From contig NC_045139.1 in NCBI RefSeq assembly GCF_008831285.2, positions 23,914,412 to 23,978,411 of the forward strand: DNA of 64,000 bases. Direction: 5' to 3'. The first letter of the stretch is position 1; every line of letters begins with the position of its first letter. A model generated the notes under the pieces. It was not told the origin of the DNA. It saw only the letters and a list, made by a program, of their open reading frames with translations, and made no database searches. A program made the translations under genes and the position numbers. Below are positions 23,898 through 36,000 of the stretch, in pieces. This stretch comes from Nymphaea colorata (Eukaryota; Streptophyta; Magnoliopsida; Nymphaeales; Nymphaeaceae).

Positions 23898-24180
23898 CAG
23901 GACTTCCCTTCTTTTGGGCGGCCACAGGTGTCCTGGCCATTTTACCTTGTTTGTTTGTGGAGTGAGTTTCAGGTTTTAAGGATGCAACGGAATATGGACC
24001 AAAATTTGACCTGGCTACCATCAGGTCTGCTACCACGATTTTGCACCGTCAAATAAGCTTGGGGAAGGAGGCTTCGGTGCAGTTTACAAGGTATATATTC
24101 TGTAGGTCTTTCACTTTCCCAGACTTTGCAAATTTACAACTTATGTGGAAGCGACAGCTGGGTAATTGGATAAAGCTACC

Positions 24181-24240
24181 ATTGAAACTGAGTTACGGAG
24201 TATGTTAATTATTGAAACTGAGTTACGGAGTATGTTAATT
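24181..24240. repeat. Perfect 30 bp tandem duplication in CRK intron
   Basis: Two identical 30 bp units, each starting ATTGAAACTGAGTTACGG, at 24181-24210 and 24211-24240, 27 bp upstream of the exon beginning at 24268. Confidence 0.92.
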
Positions 24241-24659
24241 TCCTTGGTTAACGCTCGCTCCTTTCAGGGCCAACTACCAGATGGTCAAGAAATAGCTGTG
24301 AAGAGGCTATCACGCAATATGGGGTATGGTCCGAAGCAATTCGATGATGAGGTACAGACACGGGCTAAACTCCAACACAAAAATCTTGTTCGGCTTTTGG
24401 AAGGCTACGGAAGGTGAAGAAAAGATAATCATATGCTAGTCTAGTCTGGACAAGTTTCTCTTTCGTAAGCTTGTCTCGGTTTTTTCGATCGTTATGTTTT
24501 CTCTAGTTAAGGGAGCGTTTGATGGTTCGGCGGTACTGTGGTGGGATCAGTGACGTTATGAGAAGGTGGCGGGCGATATCATGCATAGGGATTGCATATT
24601 CAAAGCCCGGATTCTTGTATTTTCCTTCTCTATAATCAAGTTATACAGAAGGCCACTCC

Positions 24660-24905
24660 AGGGCGGAACGGCTTATGTGCACACCCCTGTGCACGAGGGT
24701 ATGTAATGACCAAAGCACCCTTGAAAAATCTAAAAAAAGAAGGTTTTTAGAAGGATAAAATAGGAGTTTCAAAAATGTTAAAAATCTAAAAAATGTATTT
24801 TTTTATAAAAAAAATTCTAAAATGCCCCAACCTTCTTTCTTTTTTTCATGAGTGTATATTTGTTGGGTACACACCCCTGTGCATGCAACTCGATCACAGG
24901 GCAGG
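24660..24905. repeat. Repeat-flanked insert-like block in CRK intron
   Basis: The sequence ACACCCCTGTGCA occurs near 24683 and again near 24872, bracketing about 190 bp of AT-rich sequence with AAAAATCTAAAAAA-type runs. It looks like an inserted element, but the ends and target site are not clear. Confidence 0.3.
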
Positions 24906-27184
24906 GAGGAATTACTACATGTGGTGAGTAGAGTTAGTGAAGGTGCTTCTTAATCAGCGATGGAACCATCAGGGGCAGAGCCAAAAAATTTATTTTGAGG
25001 GGGCTGAGTATGCAGCGAAGTTCTATCTTCGTTGATGGAGCCAGTAGGTTTCCCTCGGCGAAGCATTAATAGTGTACCCTTTCCTCTAAGTTTATTTTTC
25101 TTTGAAAGGAGAGCCGACAAAGCGTATGCAATTCGACTGGGCAGTACGTTCCAAGCTCATAATGGCATAGCCAGAGGGCTTTTATATCTTCATGAAGATT
25201 CTAATTGTCCACAGGGATCTAAAAGCAAGCAATGTTTTATTAGATGAAGACATGAACCCCAAGATCTCAGACTTTGGCACAGGAAAGATCTTTCAAACGG
25301 ACCAAACACAAGCAGAAACAATTGAGATCATGGGGACTCCGTAAGTTGGTTGTTGCTTGTTGCTGCACTTCCAAAAATTCCTTTGCAAAAATGCAGATCA
25401 TATACTGATAATAAGTGCTTGTGTCTCCACTTAGCCCACATCTAATTGGCAGCTTCCTGCTTTAAGTATATTAGTTCAGTGATGTCTAAAGTTAGTAGAA
25501 TCCATAGACCATGGATTCCTATTACGGTGTCCCATTCCTCTGAATTCCGTTCATGAATGAGATCATATTGCTGATGCTAAATTTTCTCTTTGAGCTTGGG
25601 GTTTGATCTCTTTATTTTCTGGTTCTTTACGTACAGTGGTTTCGGTTTCTGTTTTTGGTATTCCTTTTCCGATAAAAGAGTCGTGGGCGCTTTTCCCAGC
25701 AGGTTGGCAAGGGCAAGCATATTCAATCCCAACTTGCCCATTGGTTGACACCCAAATGGGTTACGAACTAGGATGCCAGATAATGATAAGGTTCAAGCAT
25801 ATATATCATCAGTTTTTTCTTCAGAAGTTGGAAGTTGGATGTGAGCATATTGTCAACTCATCTCCACATTAAAGTTTTCATTTTTTACCTCCCAAAAGGC
25901 CATTTGAAAGCAATGACACATTTTTACTGTCATATGAACTTGCCCCAAGAAATAGGGTAGATTTATGAAACAAATATATCCCAATTTTTTGGGCGATTCA
26001 TTGGACAATAATAATTTATTACTCTATCCAAACAGCACATAGAAGTAGTTTGGTAGGAAAAACACTTGGGAAATGTCAATGACTCTGCCTCCCAAAATTT
26101 GGGGAAGATTCATTGGACACTCCATGATGCAAAACCACCACTTAAGGAACATGTGTTTTTGTTGGCTATCCAAATTCAAGAGTTATCCACAATACCAGCT
26201 ATAATGGCCTAGCGAATAATAATTGATTCAAATATTCGGTGTCATGATCCTAACTTGCTGCTGATCACATGCTTCAGTTTAATACCTAATTAGAGGCTAG
26301 AAATTGAGGTAGGGTAGATCTTGGTCGACCTTTTGCAAAATTCTGTATAAAAAATTATTTCCCAATTCAATCTTCCCAGAATTTGGTAGTGACATATCTT
26401 GCCTGTCTTGTCTTTACTACAATTGCACCTAATGAATTTACTATAAAGCAATATGTCTTTATTTGCAGTGGATATATGACACCAGAATATCTTCTTGAAG
26501 GAAAGGTATCACTAAAGATAGATGTTTTCAGCTTTGGTGTTTTGCTGCTAGAGATCATAAGTGGGAGAAAGAACTCCTCCTTTAACTCATCAAGAGACGG
26601 ATGAAAATCTACTAAATTATGTAAGTGGTTAACATTGTTTTTGTGCTTCCACAATTTAGTATGTATATTTTGTTGTTGCTGTTATTACTGTTTAAATAGC
26701 ACCATATCATGGACAGCTTGGTGTCTAAACCATTTATAACCAAAGAGCATGTTCATTATGATATCAAAAAAATAAATGTAATTTAGCAATGATGGCAGAC
26801 CTTAAAAAAAACTCTCCTCCACATTGGTACAGGAATTATTACAAGTTTTGACAGTAAACAATAAGTAAATGATATTTTGGTGCAGGTTTGGAGACTTTGG
26901 AAGGAAACAAGTCTCTACAAGTTGTGGATCAAATATTGGAAGGAAGCTGTGACGAAAATGAGATGTTAAGATGCATCCATATTGGCCTGCTATGTGTTCA
27001 GGAAGATGCATCAAGTAGGCCAAAAATGTGCAAGGTTGTTGCGATGCTTGAAAACAGCACCTTGATTCTTCCATCCATTTTGCCTCCTGCCCCACCTATT
27101 TGGAATATCAGAAACATTTCTTTGGGACAGGAAACAAGCTCAACTATATCAGGGATTGGTTCAGAGCTTGGTTCACCTTTTTAA

Positions 27185-27718
27185 TGAAGCTTTATTCCAC
27201 TCATGAGAGAAGGAAATAGAGATGGTAATTTGTTCCCTGCCTTTCAAGGTACCGTTTCTTCTTCTGGTGTATGAGCAGTGAACTTCTTGGTTAATATGCT
27301 GCAGTCATGTTATTAATTTATAGTAGTTCTCAATGGGAGTTGACTCTATATGTACGTAAGTTATTACATAATATTAATATTATTCAATGCAATGTGTAAC
27401 TTAGTGTTCCTCAGATGTTGATATCAAATGTATGCCTTCTTATTCTCTTACGGAAAAACCACAACTTGTTCGTTTGGATAATCTCAGTGTAATTTAATGT
27501 CTTCCTATAGTTTTTAACACCATGGATAAAGTGTCAAGAAAGTGAAGTGCACATATATTTATGTAGAACCTTTGTTTATGAACTTTGATGATCTTATTTA
27601 TATGAAGGGCAGAAAAAATTGGGTGACTTGCGGTAGAGTTGGCATACTGCAATTTTGTGTCGCCATTGAAAGAGGAGCTATTAATGCTACCGATCTTAAT
27701 TGTTAATTAATGATGAAA
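27185..27718. other. CRK 3' flank, no gene
   Basis: The sequence downstream of the CRK stop has no further coding exon. It would correspond to the 3' untranslated region and flank of the dead kinase gene. Confidence 0.5.
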
Positions 27719-27726
27719 TACAAAAC

Positions 27727-28144
27727 TAGGGCTCCGCAGCGTTTGAGCCTTCCTTAGCTCGACTTGACTCAACTCAAAGAACTCGAGCTCTAGCTTGGAT
27801 CAAACTCAAATCAAGCTCCATAGAATGGGCTCGAGCTTTACTCGATGGTATAGCGTTGAGCTCGGCTTGCTTAACTTGTTTAATTCATGTATGTTAACGG
27901 GTTTCATTTCTATTAACTCAGTTAACTTGTTGACTCTGTAACTGGTTTGACTAATTTCTCAATGAAGGATTTTATGTAGTTGAGCCAAGCTGATTTTCAG
28001 TGAGTCAAGTTTGTACAACTCAAACTCAACTCTTTTAATATTTCAAGCATAAATTTAAACTCAAGCTTGACTCAGAGCTTAAGTCGAGTTTTTATGAGTG
28101 ATTTGAGTTGAGCCTGAGTCAGCTCTACTCATTGTGCAGCCCTA
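27727..28144. mobile_element. hAT-like non-autonomous element, 418 bp
   Basis: The left end TAGGGCTCCGCAGCG and the reverse-complemented right end TAGGGCTGCACAATG form a terminal inverted repeat with the TAGGGCT start common in hAT elements. A perfect 8 bp target duplication, TACAAAAC, flanks it at 27719-27726 and 28145-28152. The body is made of GAGCTCGA, GACTCAACTCAA and TTGAGTT repeats in both orientations. No coding capacity. Fragments of the same type occur at 14208, 20960 and 60150. Confidence 0.82.
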
Positions 28145-28152
28145 TACAAAAC

Positions 28153-30189
28153 AATGTTTAAACAGAGGTTACCTTAGAGAGAACAATGCAGCCTCCATGT
28201 CAGACCATATTCTGTGAAACACTTGCATCTTGAGAGCTTGCTCGAAAGTGAAAACAAGACCATAGATACTATGAGGTTTTGAAAAAAAGGAATCTAAGTT
28301 ATCCATGAGCACCACCTGCATGATAAGTTTGCCTGAGAGGCCAAAATATTATATTTTGACTTCCTAGTAGTTGAACCTTTGTGAAAGTACTGGACTTTAT
28401 GCCAATACATGATCCCCTGTTGAGGATTCAATGTTCATGCCATCATAGATTTATTGTTATGAAAAGAAAACATTGATAAGTCACAAGAAATGCCGGTTTT
28501 TTTTTGGGGGGGTTTACAAGGAAAGTACGCTAACAGTTCACTGATCTATTTAGCAATTAGTTACCAAGTAACACTATTGGAGGGTAGGCCTAGTAGCTTT
28601 ATCAAGAAATAATGAGATTTCGGAGTTGATCAGTTAACGTTTTTTCAAAGCCACACACAATGGGTGCCAAATATATCTTTCCAATTGCATAATTTGATTT
28701 TTGTGAGAGGCAAAAAGAAACAATCAGCTTGCACATGTCGAATTAGCTGCCTTGGGAGTTATCACAACAAAGGGATCTCAGTAAGTAACATGGGTACGTC
28801 AGTACGATGCTCGTATTTGTGTCATTATTTTTCATTAACATGTAATGTTTTTATTTATATCATTTTTTATTTAAATTTATTTTAGTTTTTTATTTTTTGT
28901 GTTATTTTGCATGTATGTATATAGACACCCTGCCACTCTACTATACCAACATTTCTAAAGTTACCGCATCTGTACCCATATTTCCACACGTGCACCTGAA
29001 CTGTAGCCATACCCATATGACATAGGATCCAACCCTTGCTGACAAATGATGCCTTAACCATGTTTGTTTTGTTATAAATGCAAGTAAATTCTACTCTGTC
29101 CAAACTTAGTTCAATTCATATTTTGTGGTGCCTTGGGTGTCTTCGTGTTGCTTCAATCATGATTTTAGGAATAACGGTACAATACTATATAGATATAAGG
29201 AAATTGCTCCATTTTGGCCTAATATTTGCACACCAACCTGGTATCCTAGCAGAATAGATAGAAAAAAGCACTTTCAACATATATCATTCTATTAATGAGC
29301 CAAAGCCACATGAAGGTCAAATATGCCATGAACAACAGAAAAATCGATGAGAATTTTCTATGAGCAGATGTCATTGTCGTTAAACATTGATGGGCAAGCA
29401 CAAATCATGTTTGTGTTCTTTGGTTATTCATATCTAGCATTTGCAGCAATCTTTTCTAGTAGTAAATATATCGTAAATCTTATCACGTTATCTTCATTCT
29501 TCAGTAGCGATGACACTATCTGTGGCCCACATCAGCCCATCAAAAGTTTCGTTGGAAAAAATGAAAGATAACATTATGATAACTTAAAAGTTTCATGATG
29601 CGCCCACATCAGACATGTGCTTGTGACAAGTACCCCTTAGCCAAAATATGCAGGCTCCGCCACTGCTATCACTAAATCTGTCATACTAAAGAAAACATTA
29701 CCTTTTTTCATAGATACCCACCTGAATATTGGTTTCCATGAATAAACCCAACTGGCCAACTCTGCGTCATGAAATCAACCTTTGAACCATAGAGCAGCTA
29801 AGACTGGTTGTACTTCAGAAAGTGCACCTAATATGTCTTCTACAGCTGCTCTGGTCACACCATGGATTAATATACTTGGTCACTCTCACTTCTCAGAGAT
29901 ATGTCCACAACCATGGTCGATCTAATAGGTCTATCCATTTCTTTTTCTTTATCTCAACGTACTTGTATTACCAAGCTACGCAAGGTGCCTCTATGTCAGC
30001 CTGCCCACAGGTTCTAATGGGGTTTAGCAGTCGGGATGAGGGCCTCCCTGGCTTGACATGATGCCCGGCCAAGTTTGATACCCAGTCATAATATTGCTCG
30101 TTTAGTAGAGGATGAATGGAAGAAAAAACTTCTTTTTAATATAAAATACATTATCTATATTAATCTGAATTGATAATCCTGGTCTCAAT
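28153..30189. other. Intergenic, no supported gene
   Basis: Only short open frames and no family recognised. A G-run (TTTTTTTTGGGGGGG) lies near 28500. The phrase AGGCTCCGCCACTG near 29651, also seen in related form at 35985, is a common tail of plant repeats. Confidence 0.45.
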
Positions 30190-32095
30190 TAGTGAAAAAA
30201 TCTTGGCAATATTGATCACTTGTTGAATGGACGACTTACCATTGTGTGGAGTTATTTGAATTGTGAGATGACGCAAGAGGAGACTGTATTAAGGCCTCTA
30301 CAGGCATCTGTCAAGGATGCCTGCTTTCCCCATACTTTTTATTGTGGTAATGGGGATCTTTGAGAAACATTTAGATAAACTACAAGACAGAGGGAATACT
30401 ATTCCTCATTCCATCGCACATGGCGCAAAGGCCCTATCAGCATTTTCTCTCCAGACGATGTTTTATACTTTTCTAGATCAGCTGCACCCTTTGTTAATGC
30501 CATTGATGATGCCTTTTAGGAATTCTCTAAAGCCTTGGAGCTATTTATTAATGAATATAAATCTAATATGATCTTTTTCCATGTGGTTAATGACCAAAAA
30601 AACTGATTGCAAAGTATATATACTTAGATGGAATACTTCCCCTCAACCCTTGAACCAGCATACCCCTCATCTTGGGGAGAATTACAGAGAGGCATTGTGA
30701 ACCCCTTCTTTTAAAGAATTTGAAACAACTGGCAGGATGGAAAAGTTAGTTTCTCTCATGCTCTGGCAGATTACGTCTCTCAAGTCTGCTCAAGTCTGAG
30801 ACATATCAGGTGGTGGGTGTGGGTGGATTTCTAAACGCTGTTTTTAAAAAAAAAAACACATATTTAACGCCAAAAACATTATTCCCGTATAATACCCATA
30901 TTATTCCCGTTTTTAAAAAAAAAACGTCAAAAAACAAAAACGCGTATAATACCCATATTATACGTTTTTTTTCCGTTTTTTGCCGTTTTTTATTAATTAT
31001 TATTTTTTATAATTTTTAAGATGTATTAAATGTTTAATTTTAAAAAAAATTGCCAAACTTTTCCCGTTTTATTCCCGAGATATAAAACTTTGCCGTATTA
31101 TACCCATTTTTTTTCTTCGCCGTTTAATACCCGTATACGTTTTGGGTGGGATTTTCAACATAGCCTATTCCACCCAAGATACTTAAACTATTGAGAGTTA
31201 TATAGCCAAATTCTTATGAAATGACTGGTCTGATAACAAGAAGCGGTATTGCATTGCTTGGAAGCAACTTTGTAGACCTTATAGATAAGACGGAGATTGA
31301 TCTCAAATTCTCGTCTGACATGAATAAAGCTCAAATGCTTCAACTCATAATTTCCACTCCTACTTTAAATGCTCCCTGGGTCAATAAATATCTTCAAAGG
31401 TACAAGCATTTGTACAAGTAAAAGCAAAAGCCATCACTCTTCTTTGGAAAGGCATGGTGAAACAGTATTGGTCTAACATAAAGCATAATGTTCAAATGCA
31501 GATTGCAAATGATAAGTAGATCAAGTTCTACCTTGATAAAATCTCCACAGTCCTTTTGAAAGAGGTATAGGTTGAGCATTTTGATCAAGGCCCTTTCCAA
31601 TGTACTCTTAAGTGAATATCACATGAATGACAGCCTTAATAACATAATACAAACTGAAGACCTTCTGGAATTTATCCTTGACAAACTCCATGGAATTAGT
31701 TTTGGAAATGACTCTTGACCGGATAGGCTGGAACGGTAAGGACACTTCCAAGATGGCGGGAAAAGATGTCCGGGAAGTCCTTCGTGCGACCTCTCCTCCT
31801 AAAAAATGGTCCAAGAGGGCAGAAATCAAATTTTTACTCGCTTCCCCGAGATCCAGAGTGTGGCCTGGCAACTGGTTGTGGAAGTTGACAATATCCCTAT
31901 TCTAGTTACTGAAACACTTGCTGTGTTGCATAGAGCTGTACTTTAACTCCTCCACTGATGTTGTTCGTTCTTGTATTTTGTCTGTACAAATGTCTGTTGG
32001 CATTTTCTTTTGTCCCTCAGTGCTGAGGCGTTGTTGAGTCTTTTTAATCTTTCACAGCTTTTTATTAATAAAGATATCAGCACTGTCTCTATTTG
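30190..32095 (+). pseudogene. LINE (non-LTR retrotransposon) ORF2 relic with 3' end
   Basis: From about 30236 the plus strand carries a decayed reverse transcriptase. A GLYRHLSRMPAFPILF stretch corresponds to the family motif RGLRQGCPLSP.LF, followed by VVMGIFEKHLDKL and AHGAKALSAFS. A frame change is needed to read the ADD-like active-site region. After an insertion (30815-31165) the zf-RVT region resumes: NKKRYCIAWKQLCRP near 31231-31275 and LWKGMVKQYW near 31441. The 3' part ends around 32040-32095 with TTTTTATTAATAAAGATATC, a typical plant LINE tail. Many stops and frameshifts show that it is dead. The 5' endonuclease part is absent. Confidence 0.8.
30815..31165. mobile_element. Insertion inside the LINE, GTATAATACCC-rich
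   Basis: This block interrupts the LINE reading between the reverse transcriptase and the zf-RVT region. It is dominated by CGTATAATACCCATATTAT, ATTCCCG and CGTTTTTT motifs and their reverse complements, with no coding capacity. GTGGGTGTGGGTGGATTT at the left and GGGTGGGATTTTC at the right give only weak terminal symmetry, so boundaries are approximate and the class is not assigned. Confidence 0.5.
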
Positions 32096-32364
32096 TTAGA
32101 ATCGGCTATTTATTTTGAGCCCTCAAAGTTGAACAGGTGTTTCAAATTAGATTAAAGTAAGTAGAACTCTCTTAAGCGAAACTTTCTCTAGATTAAGGAT
32201 GCATGAAAAAAAATCTGGTAGATCTTTTTGAAGGACGTCTAGTATGGACTAGAATGAGGACTCAGTAAACTTTAAAGAAGGATTGATGAAAAAAACCAGA
32301 GCAATTGGTAGAGAGAGAGACAGAGGAGGAGGAGGAGGATCTATATTAGGCCTGAAGAGGTACA

Positions 32365-32385
32365 TCTTTTTTTTTTTTTTTTTGC
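32365..32385. repeat. Poly-T tract
   Basis: A run of about 20 T at about 32369-32386, next to a GAGGAGGAGGAGG tract. The context is intergenic. Confidence 0.8.
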
Positions 32386-32469
32386 CACATCCAGAATGGT
32401 AAAAGATAGAACATTCTTCAAGCGGTCGAACCGTTCATACGGATTATGTGAAGGCCTTGCCTAATCTTT

Positions 32470-32885
32470 TTTCTTTCTCATACAATTTTAAAAGGACAGG
32501 CAAAGAGTAGTGATAAAAAACCTAGCTAGTGTTATTAGTACCAACCGGGTTTCTGACTGCAAATTGAGTATGTGCTTTAACATTTTGAAATATTTAATAA
32601 CTGATTTTTGAATAAAAACAGAAAATAGTTCTTTGCGAGCCAAAATAAGTTGATGTGTATCAACTGATGTGCATTGTGTCGATAACGCTGGCTGCTTGAC
32701 AGCCAAGGCCCACTCACACCATGCCAGGCATTTTTCCCACCAGCACTACTTTTAACCTAATTCCTGACTTTGCCTATTCGAATTAAATGAGTGGCTGATT
32801 CAAGCAGTGTCATATGTAATTTCTTGAACTATTTTTAAGAGCTGTTTAAGTTAAATTTTGTATACATTTCGTCTATTTTCTCCTC
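32470..32885. repeat. Dispersed repeat R1, copy 2, uninterrupted
   Basis: Continuous counterpart of 6385-6660 plus 7146-7275. The join between the two halves lies near 32735-32745, just after CACACCATGCCA. No open frame of note. Confidence 0.7.
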
Positions 32886-35169
32886 TTCATTTCTCTTTGT
32901 TCACCCATCGATATACTATGAATTATTATTCGTTTTGGTACTAATGGTGGGGGAAGGAGGAGACTTTTCAGTTCAATTGGGTGGCGCAGTTGTAAAATAA
33001 TATTTTAAACTGAGTCCCGAAAATAGCCTAGCATAATGTTGGGTAGAGGGATTGTTTTTGAAAACTGAATGCAGAAATACACACATTTCTTAGACATAGA
33101 TTTAAAAGGTTTAAGAAAGCATACATTAGTTACATACAAACCTTAAATTGAGGAGGGGTATGATTGATTCTAAGACTAAGGGAAACATGTCTTCTCTTTT
33201 GCACTTCTCCCATGCCAAAGCGGGGAGTCCACGTGAACCTTTAAAAGAGGTAATTGGGCCGATGTCTAACATTTTTCAATTGTACAAGTCCTTTGATTGA
33301 TGATCCTCCTACATACTTGTGTAAAAATTGAATTTGAAGTTTGTTTTGAACTTGATTGAAAATCTAGAATTTAATTTGGCAATTGAAAACTTCAATTTGT
33401 TTGGAAATGTGAATAAGGACTATCGGTTTAATAGTGAGAAAGGAACTGGAACTAGAATTGAAATTTCGAAATTAGACAATTGAAATTGGCAATTTTAAAA
33501 ATGAAAGCTTAGTGTTTAAACTAATTTTAGAACGGATTTTTGAACTTCTTTTAAAATTTAAATGTAAGGCAAAACACCAATTTGGTAGCCTTATCTTAAA
33601 ACACTCAAACTTTTGAGCAATTGAAATGGAATTCTTTTGGAGGATTTCATATTTGAAAACTTCAGTTTCCAAAATTATTTTGAGATTAGATTGAGTGTTT
33701 GTCGCTTTGAGATAGATCCAAATCTTCGTTGCAATATGACTTGGTCATGGTAGCAACTCCGAATTGGTTCACTTATGTCTAGTCGATTAGTGAATTGTAT
33801 GCTTGTTCTAGTGGGTGAATGCATGTTTTGTGAAAGCAAGCTCTATGCTTCACTCTTTCAACTCGCCATGCATAACTTGGTAACATTTCATTCATGGAGA
33901 CGTTAACTATTTTTGGGAGAATTGAATAGTTGGACAGCTTTATAGATTCATTCTTTATATTTGGATCAAGGATGCGCTCTAGCGCATAGTCCATGAACTT
34001 GACTTGATTTTGGATATCAAAGTCTTTTGAAATCCAGAATTTTTTAAATCTCTGTTTCAAAATGGTTTATAGAGTTCCAAGGATCTTTGGAACGACTTAA
34101 ATCAAATTGTAGTTTCGACTTAAAATTTTGGTTGGTTTGATGAGTCTTTGCTTGCCGATTTAGAAGTTTGACTTCAGTTTATTTAAGTCGAAATCTTGAT
34201 GGGATTTTGATTAAAAATTCGCTTAATTTTTGAAATATTGGTTTCGCTTAAAGCCATATTTGAGGATTTTGAAGCATTTTGGCACTTAGGAATTATTCAT
34301 AAGTGATTGGGTACTTGATTTAAACATTTTGGAGCATGAAAAACATGAGTTTGAAAACCCAATTTTCAGATTTCATTGATTTTGAGATTTTGAAGATAGT
34401 TGGATCTCTTTTGAGATCTCATTTTTGGGCGATCCGACATCTTTGGTGGGTCGGATAAATTTTAGTAGCCGTATCCTTCCTTGGGATATCTGATTGATAT
34501 TTCGAAAATATATATGTATACATATACCTTTGATTATTTGTTTAGCAAAATCATTTTGCCAAATTGTATTGATTTCCAAAAATTTTAGAAATGGTAAAAT
34601 TTTGGAATAAGCTCATTTTGATAATTTTAACCACATACACGACAAGACTATATGTCCAAGCCTTGATGTGATGAAATTGATTATTTGAGTATTTGCATCA
34701 GACTAGCGACATTTGGAGACATAACTATCATTCGTTCATCTCTCTCTCTCTCACGTGTCGCAATCCATATGAAATTGCAAGGAAAACATTTGCATCACAT
34801 AATTGATCCTAGCATTCCCCTCTTGATTTGGGGATTTTCTCGCTATAGAACGATTTAGGACTTCCAAAAATCTGGTTTTGAATCTATGTGTGAGCCGATT
34901 CAAAAACGTCACTTTCCTTGTTTGAAAAACAAGTGTTAGATACGTGCTTTGCCAAAATCGTTTGCATGCATGCATAAAATGTTTTAACATGTACATTTTT
35001 GCATCGGCAAAGTGGCTGGACATCATTCTCAGTCTCAGCCTTAACAAAGTAAACCATATCCAATCCCACGTCGGCTTTTCCATTCAGTCCATGCGAGAAA
35101 TAAGATCGTACGTCATTCGAATGAACAGGATTGAGCCAATCCAAGGGAAACACATAGTTCGATTGGGTG
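32886..35169. other. AT-rich intergenic, no supported gene
   Basis: Long AT-rich stretch with many TTTTGAAA, AATTGAAA and TTTAAA words. Open frames are short and biased in composition. A short (CT)n run lies near 34738-34753. Nothing recognised; it could be old retrotransposon non-coding sequence. Confidence 0.4.
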
Positions 35170-35178
35170 GCAGCTAGG

Positions 35179-35540
35179 CCTGACCAGCCCGGTCCGATAA
35201 GAGCACGGGCATCTGGCCCGCCCGGCCCGATAAGAGTCGGGACCAGGCTGGCCAAATGTTTGAAAAAAATGGGCTCCATGCGCAAAACCCAAGATCGGCT
35301 TGGCTCGGGCCCAATACTCCTGCTCGGGCTCGACCAGGCTTGATTTGGTTACAATAAAAAATATTTTTTAAATATAAAATAATTTTTTAATATAAAATAT
35401 AAATATTAATAATAAAAATAATATTTAAATTTATCCGATCGAATCAGGTTCCCGTCGTGTGTCGGTTTTTTCGAGCACAGGCGCAAGCCCGATTAAGCGG
35501 AATGTACCCGGCCATCCCTGACCCGATACCCACCTCTAAT
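35179..35540. mobile_element. hAT-like GC-armed element relic
   Basis: GC-rich arms (GACCAGCCCGGTCCGATAAG, GGCCCGCCCGGCCCGATAAG; right end ACCCGGCCATCCCTGACCCG) surround an AT-rich core of TTTTTTAAATATAAAATAA type. GCAGCTAGG occurs on both sides (35170-35178 and 35541-35549) and probably includes the target duplication. Terminal symmetry is imperfect. Open frames across the arms on the minus strand are artefacts of the GC-rich repeats. Confidence 0.6.
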
Positions 35541-35859
35541 GCAGCTAGGTACCTTTGGTTTTCATTCACAACCTTTGGCTGCGGTAATCAACGAATGGCA
35601 AGGCTGCTGTCTCGATCAGAAGAGGCGTAGTTTGAGGTTGCGGAGGTGAACAACAGGTTGCTGCTGATTGGAAGCAACTTGGGTGTCTGCAGGCATGGAA
35701 CAGCAGGCCGAGTGCTGCTAATTGTGACCAGCAGCAGGTCGGGTGCTGCGATAGGAAGAGCAACAGGTCAGAAGCAGTAGGTCGGTGATGGGTAAGAAGA
35801 GCTGCAGGTCGGCTACTGTGGCAGGGGGGAGGGAAGGGGCCCCGCTCTATCCTGACCAA

Positions 35860-36000
35860 TGAAAAAAAAAATTACATTGAAAAAATATAAATTTTTAATT
35901 GCGCCATGTAATTTTTATATTAAAATTCAATTTGGCTCTACCCAGATCTAAAGGTTGAACTGTCGACCCGCCACTAAAGAAAATACTGGCTCCGCCCCTG
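35860..36000. repeat. Short dispersed repeat, inverted relative to 12210-12360
   Basis: Blocks ATTACATTGAAAAAAT, TGCGCCATGTAATTTT, GTTGAACTGTCGACCCGCC and GGCTCCGCCCCTG match the reverse complement of 12210-12360. The GGCTCCGCCCCTG end is a frequent repeat terminus in plants. The upstream stretch 35600-35830 is rich in CAGCAGGT and CTGCTG words and has no family I recognise. Confidence 0.45.

Larger units (their letters stand above)
22041..27184 (+). pseudogene. Cysteine-rich receptor-like kinase (CRK), full length but frameshifted
   Basis: Exons read as 22041-22827, 22927-23120, 23973-24090, 24268-24464, about 25109-25340, 26469-about 26625 and 26887-27184. Exon 1 encodes a signal peptide (residues ~12-28) and two Gnk2/DUF26 domains with C-X8-C-X2-C motifs at Cys88/97/100 and Cys202/211/214. 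Exon 2 gives the membrane helix (LTLVIIVIAVLILFLITCVI). Later exons give GEGGFGAVYK (glycine loop), EIAVKRLS (catalytic lysine), [20 protein letters not shown] and a C-terminal RPKM..VVAML block. Kinase motifs are recognisable only by changing frame: breaks lie near 23064 (TGA), 24035, 24415 with a TAG shortly after, 25165, 25200, 26598 and 26905. Intron 1 (99 bp) includes a (CT)n tract. CRKs are plasma-membrane kinases in stress and defence signalling. A secreted two-domain Gnk2 protein of ~285 residues could still be made if intron 1 is retained; otherwise this is a pseudogene. Confidence 0.88.

Noticed and set aside
34884-35285. 133-codon minus-strand open frame
   Set aside because: Partly inside the GC-rich arm of the element at 35179 and otherwise AT-rich non-coding sequence; no family and no splice context.
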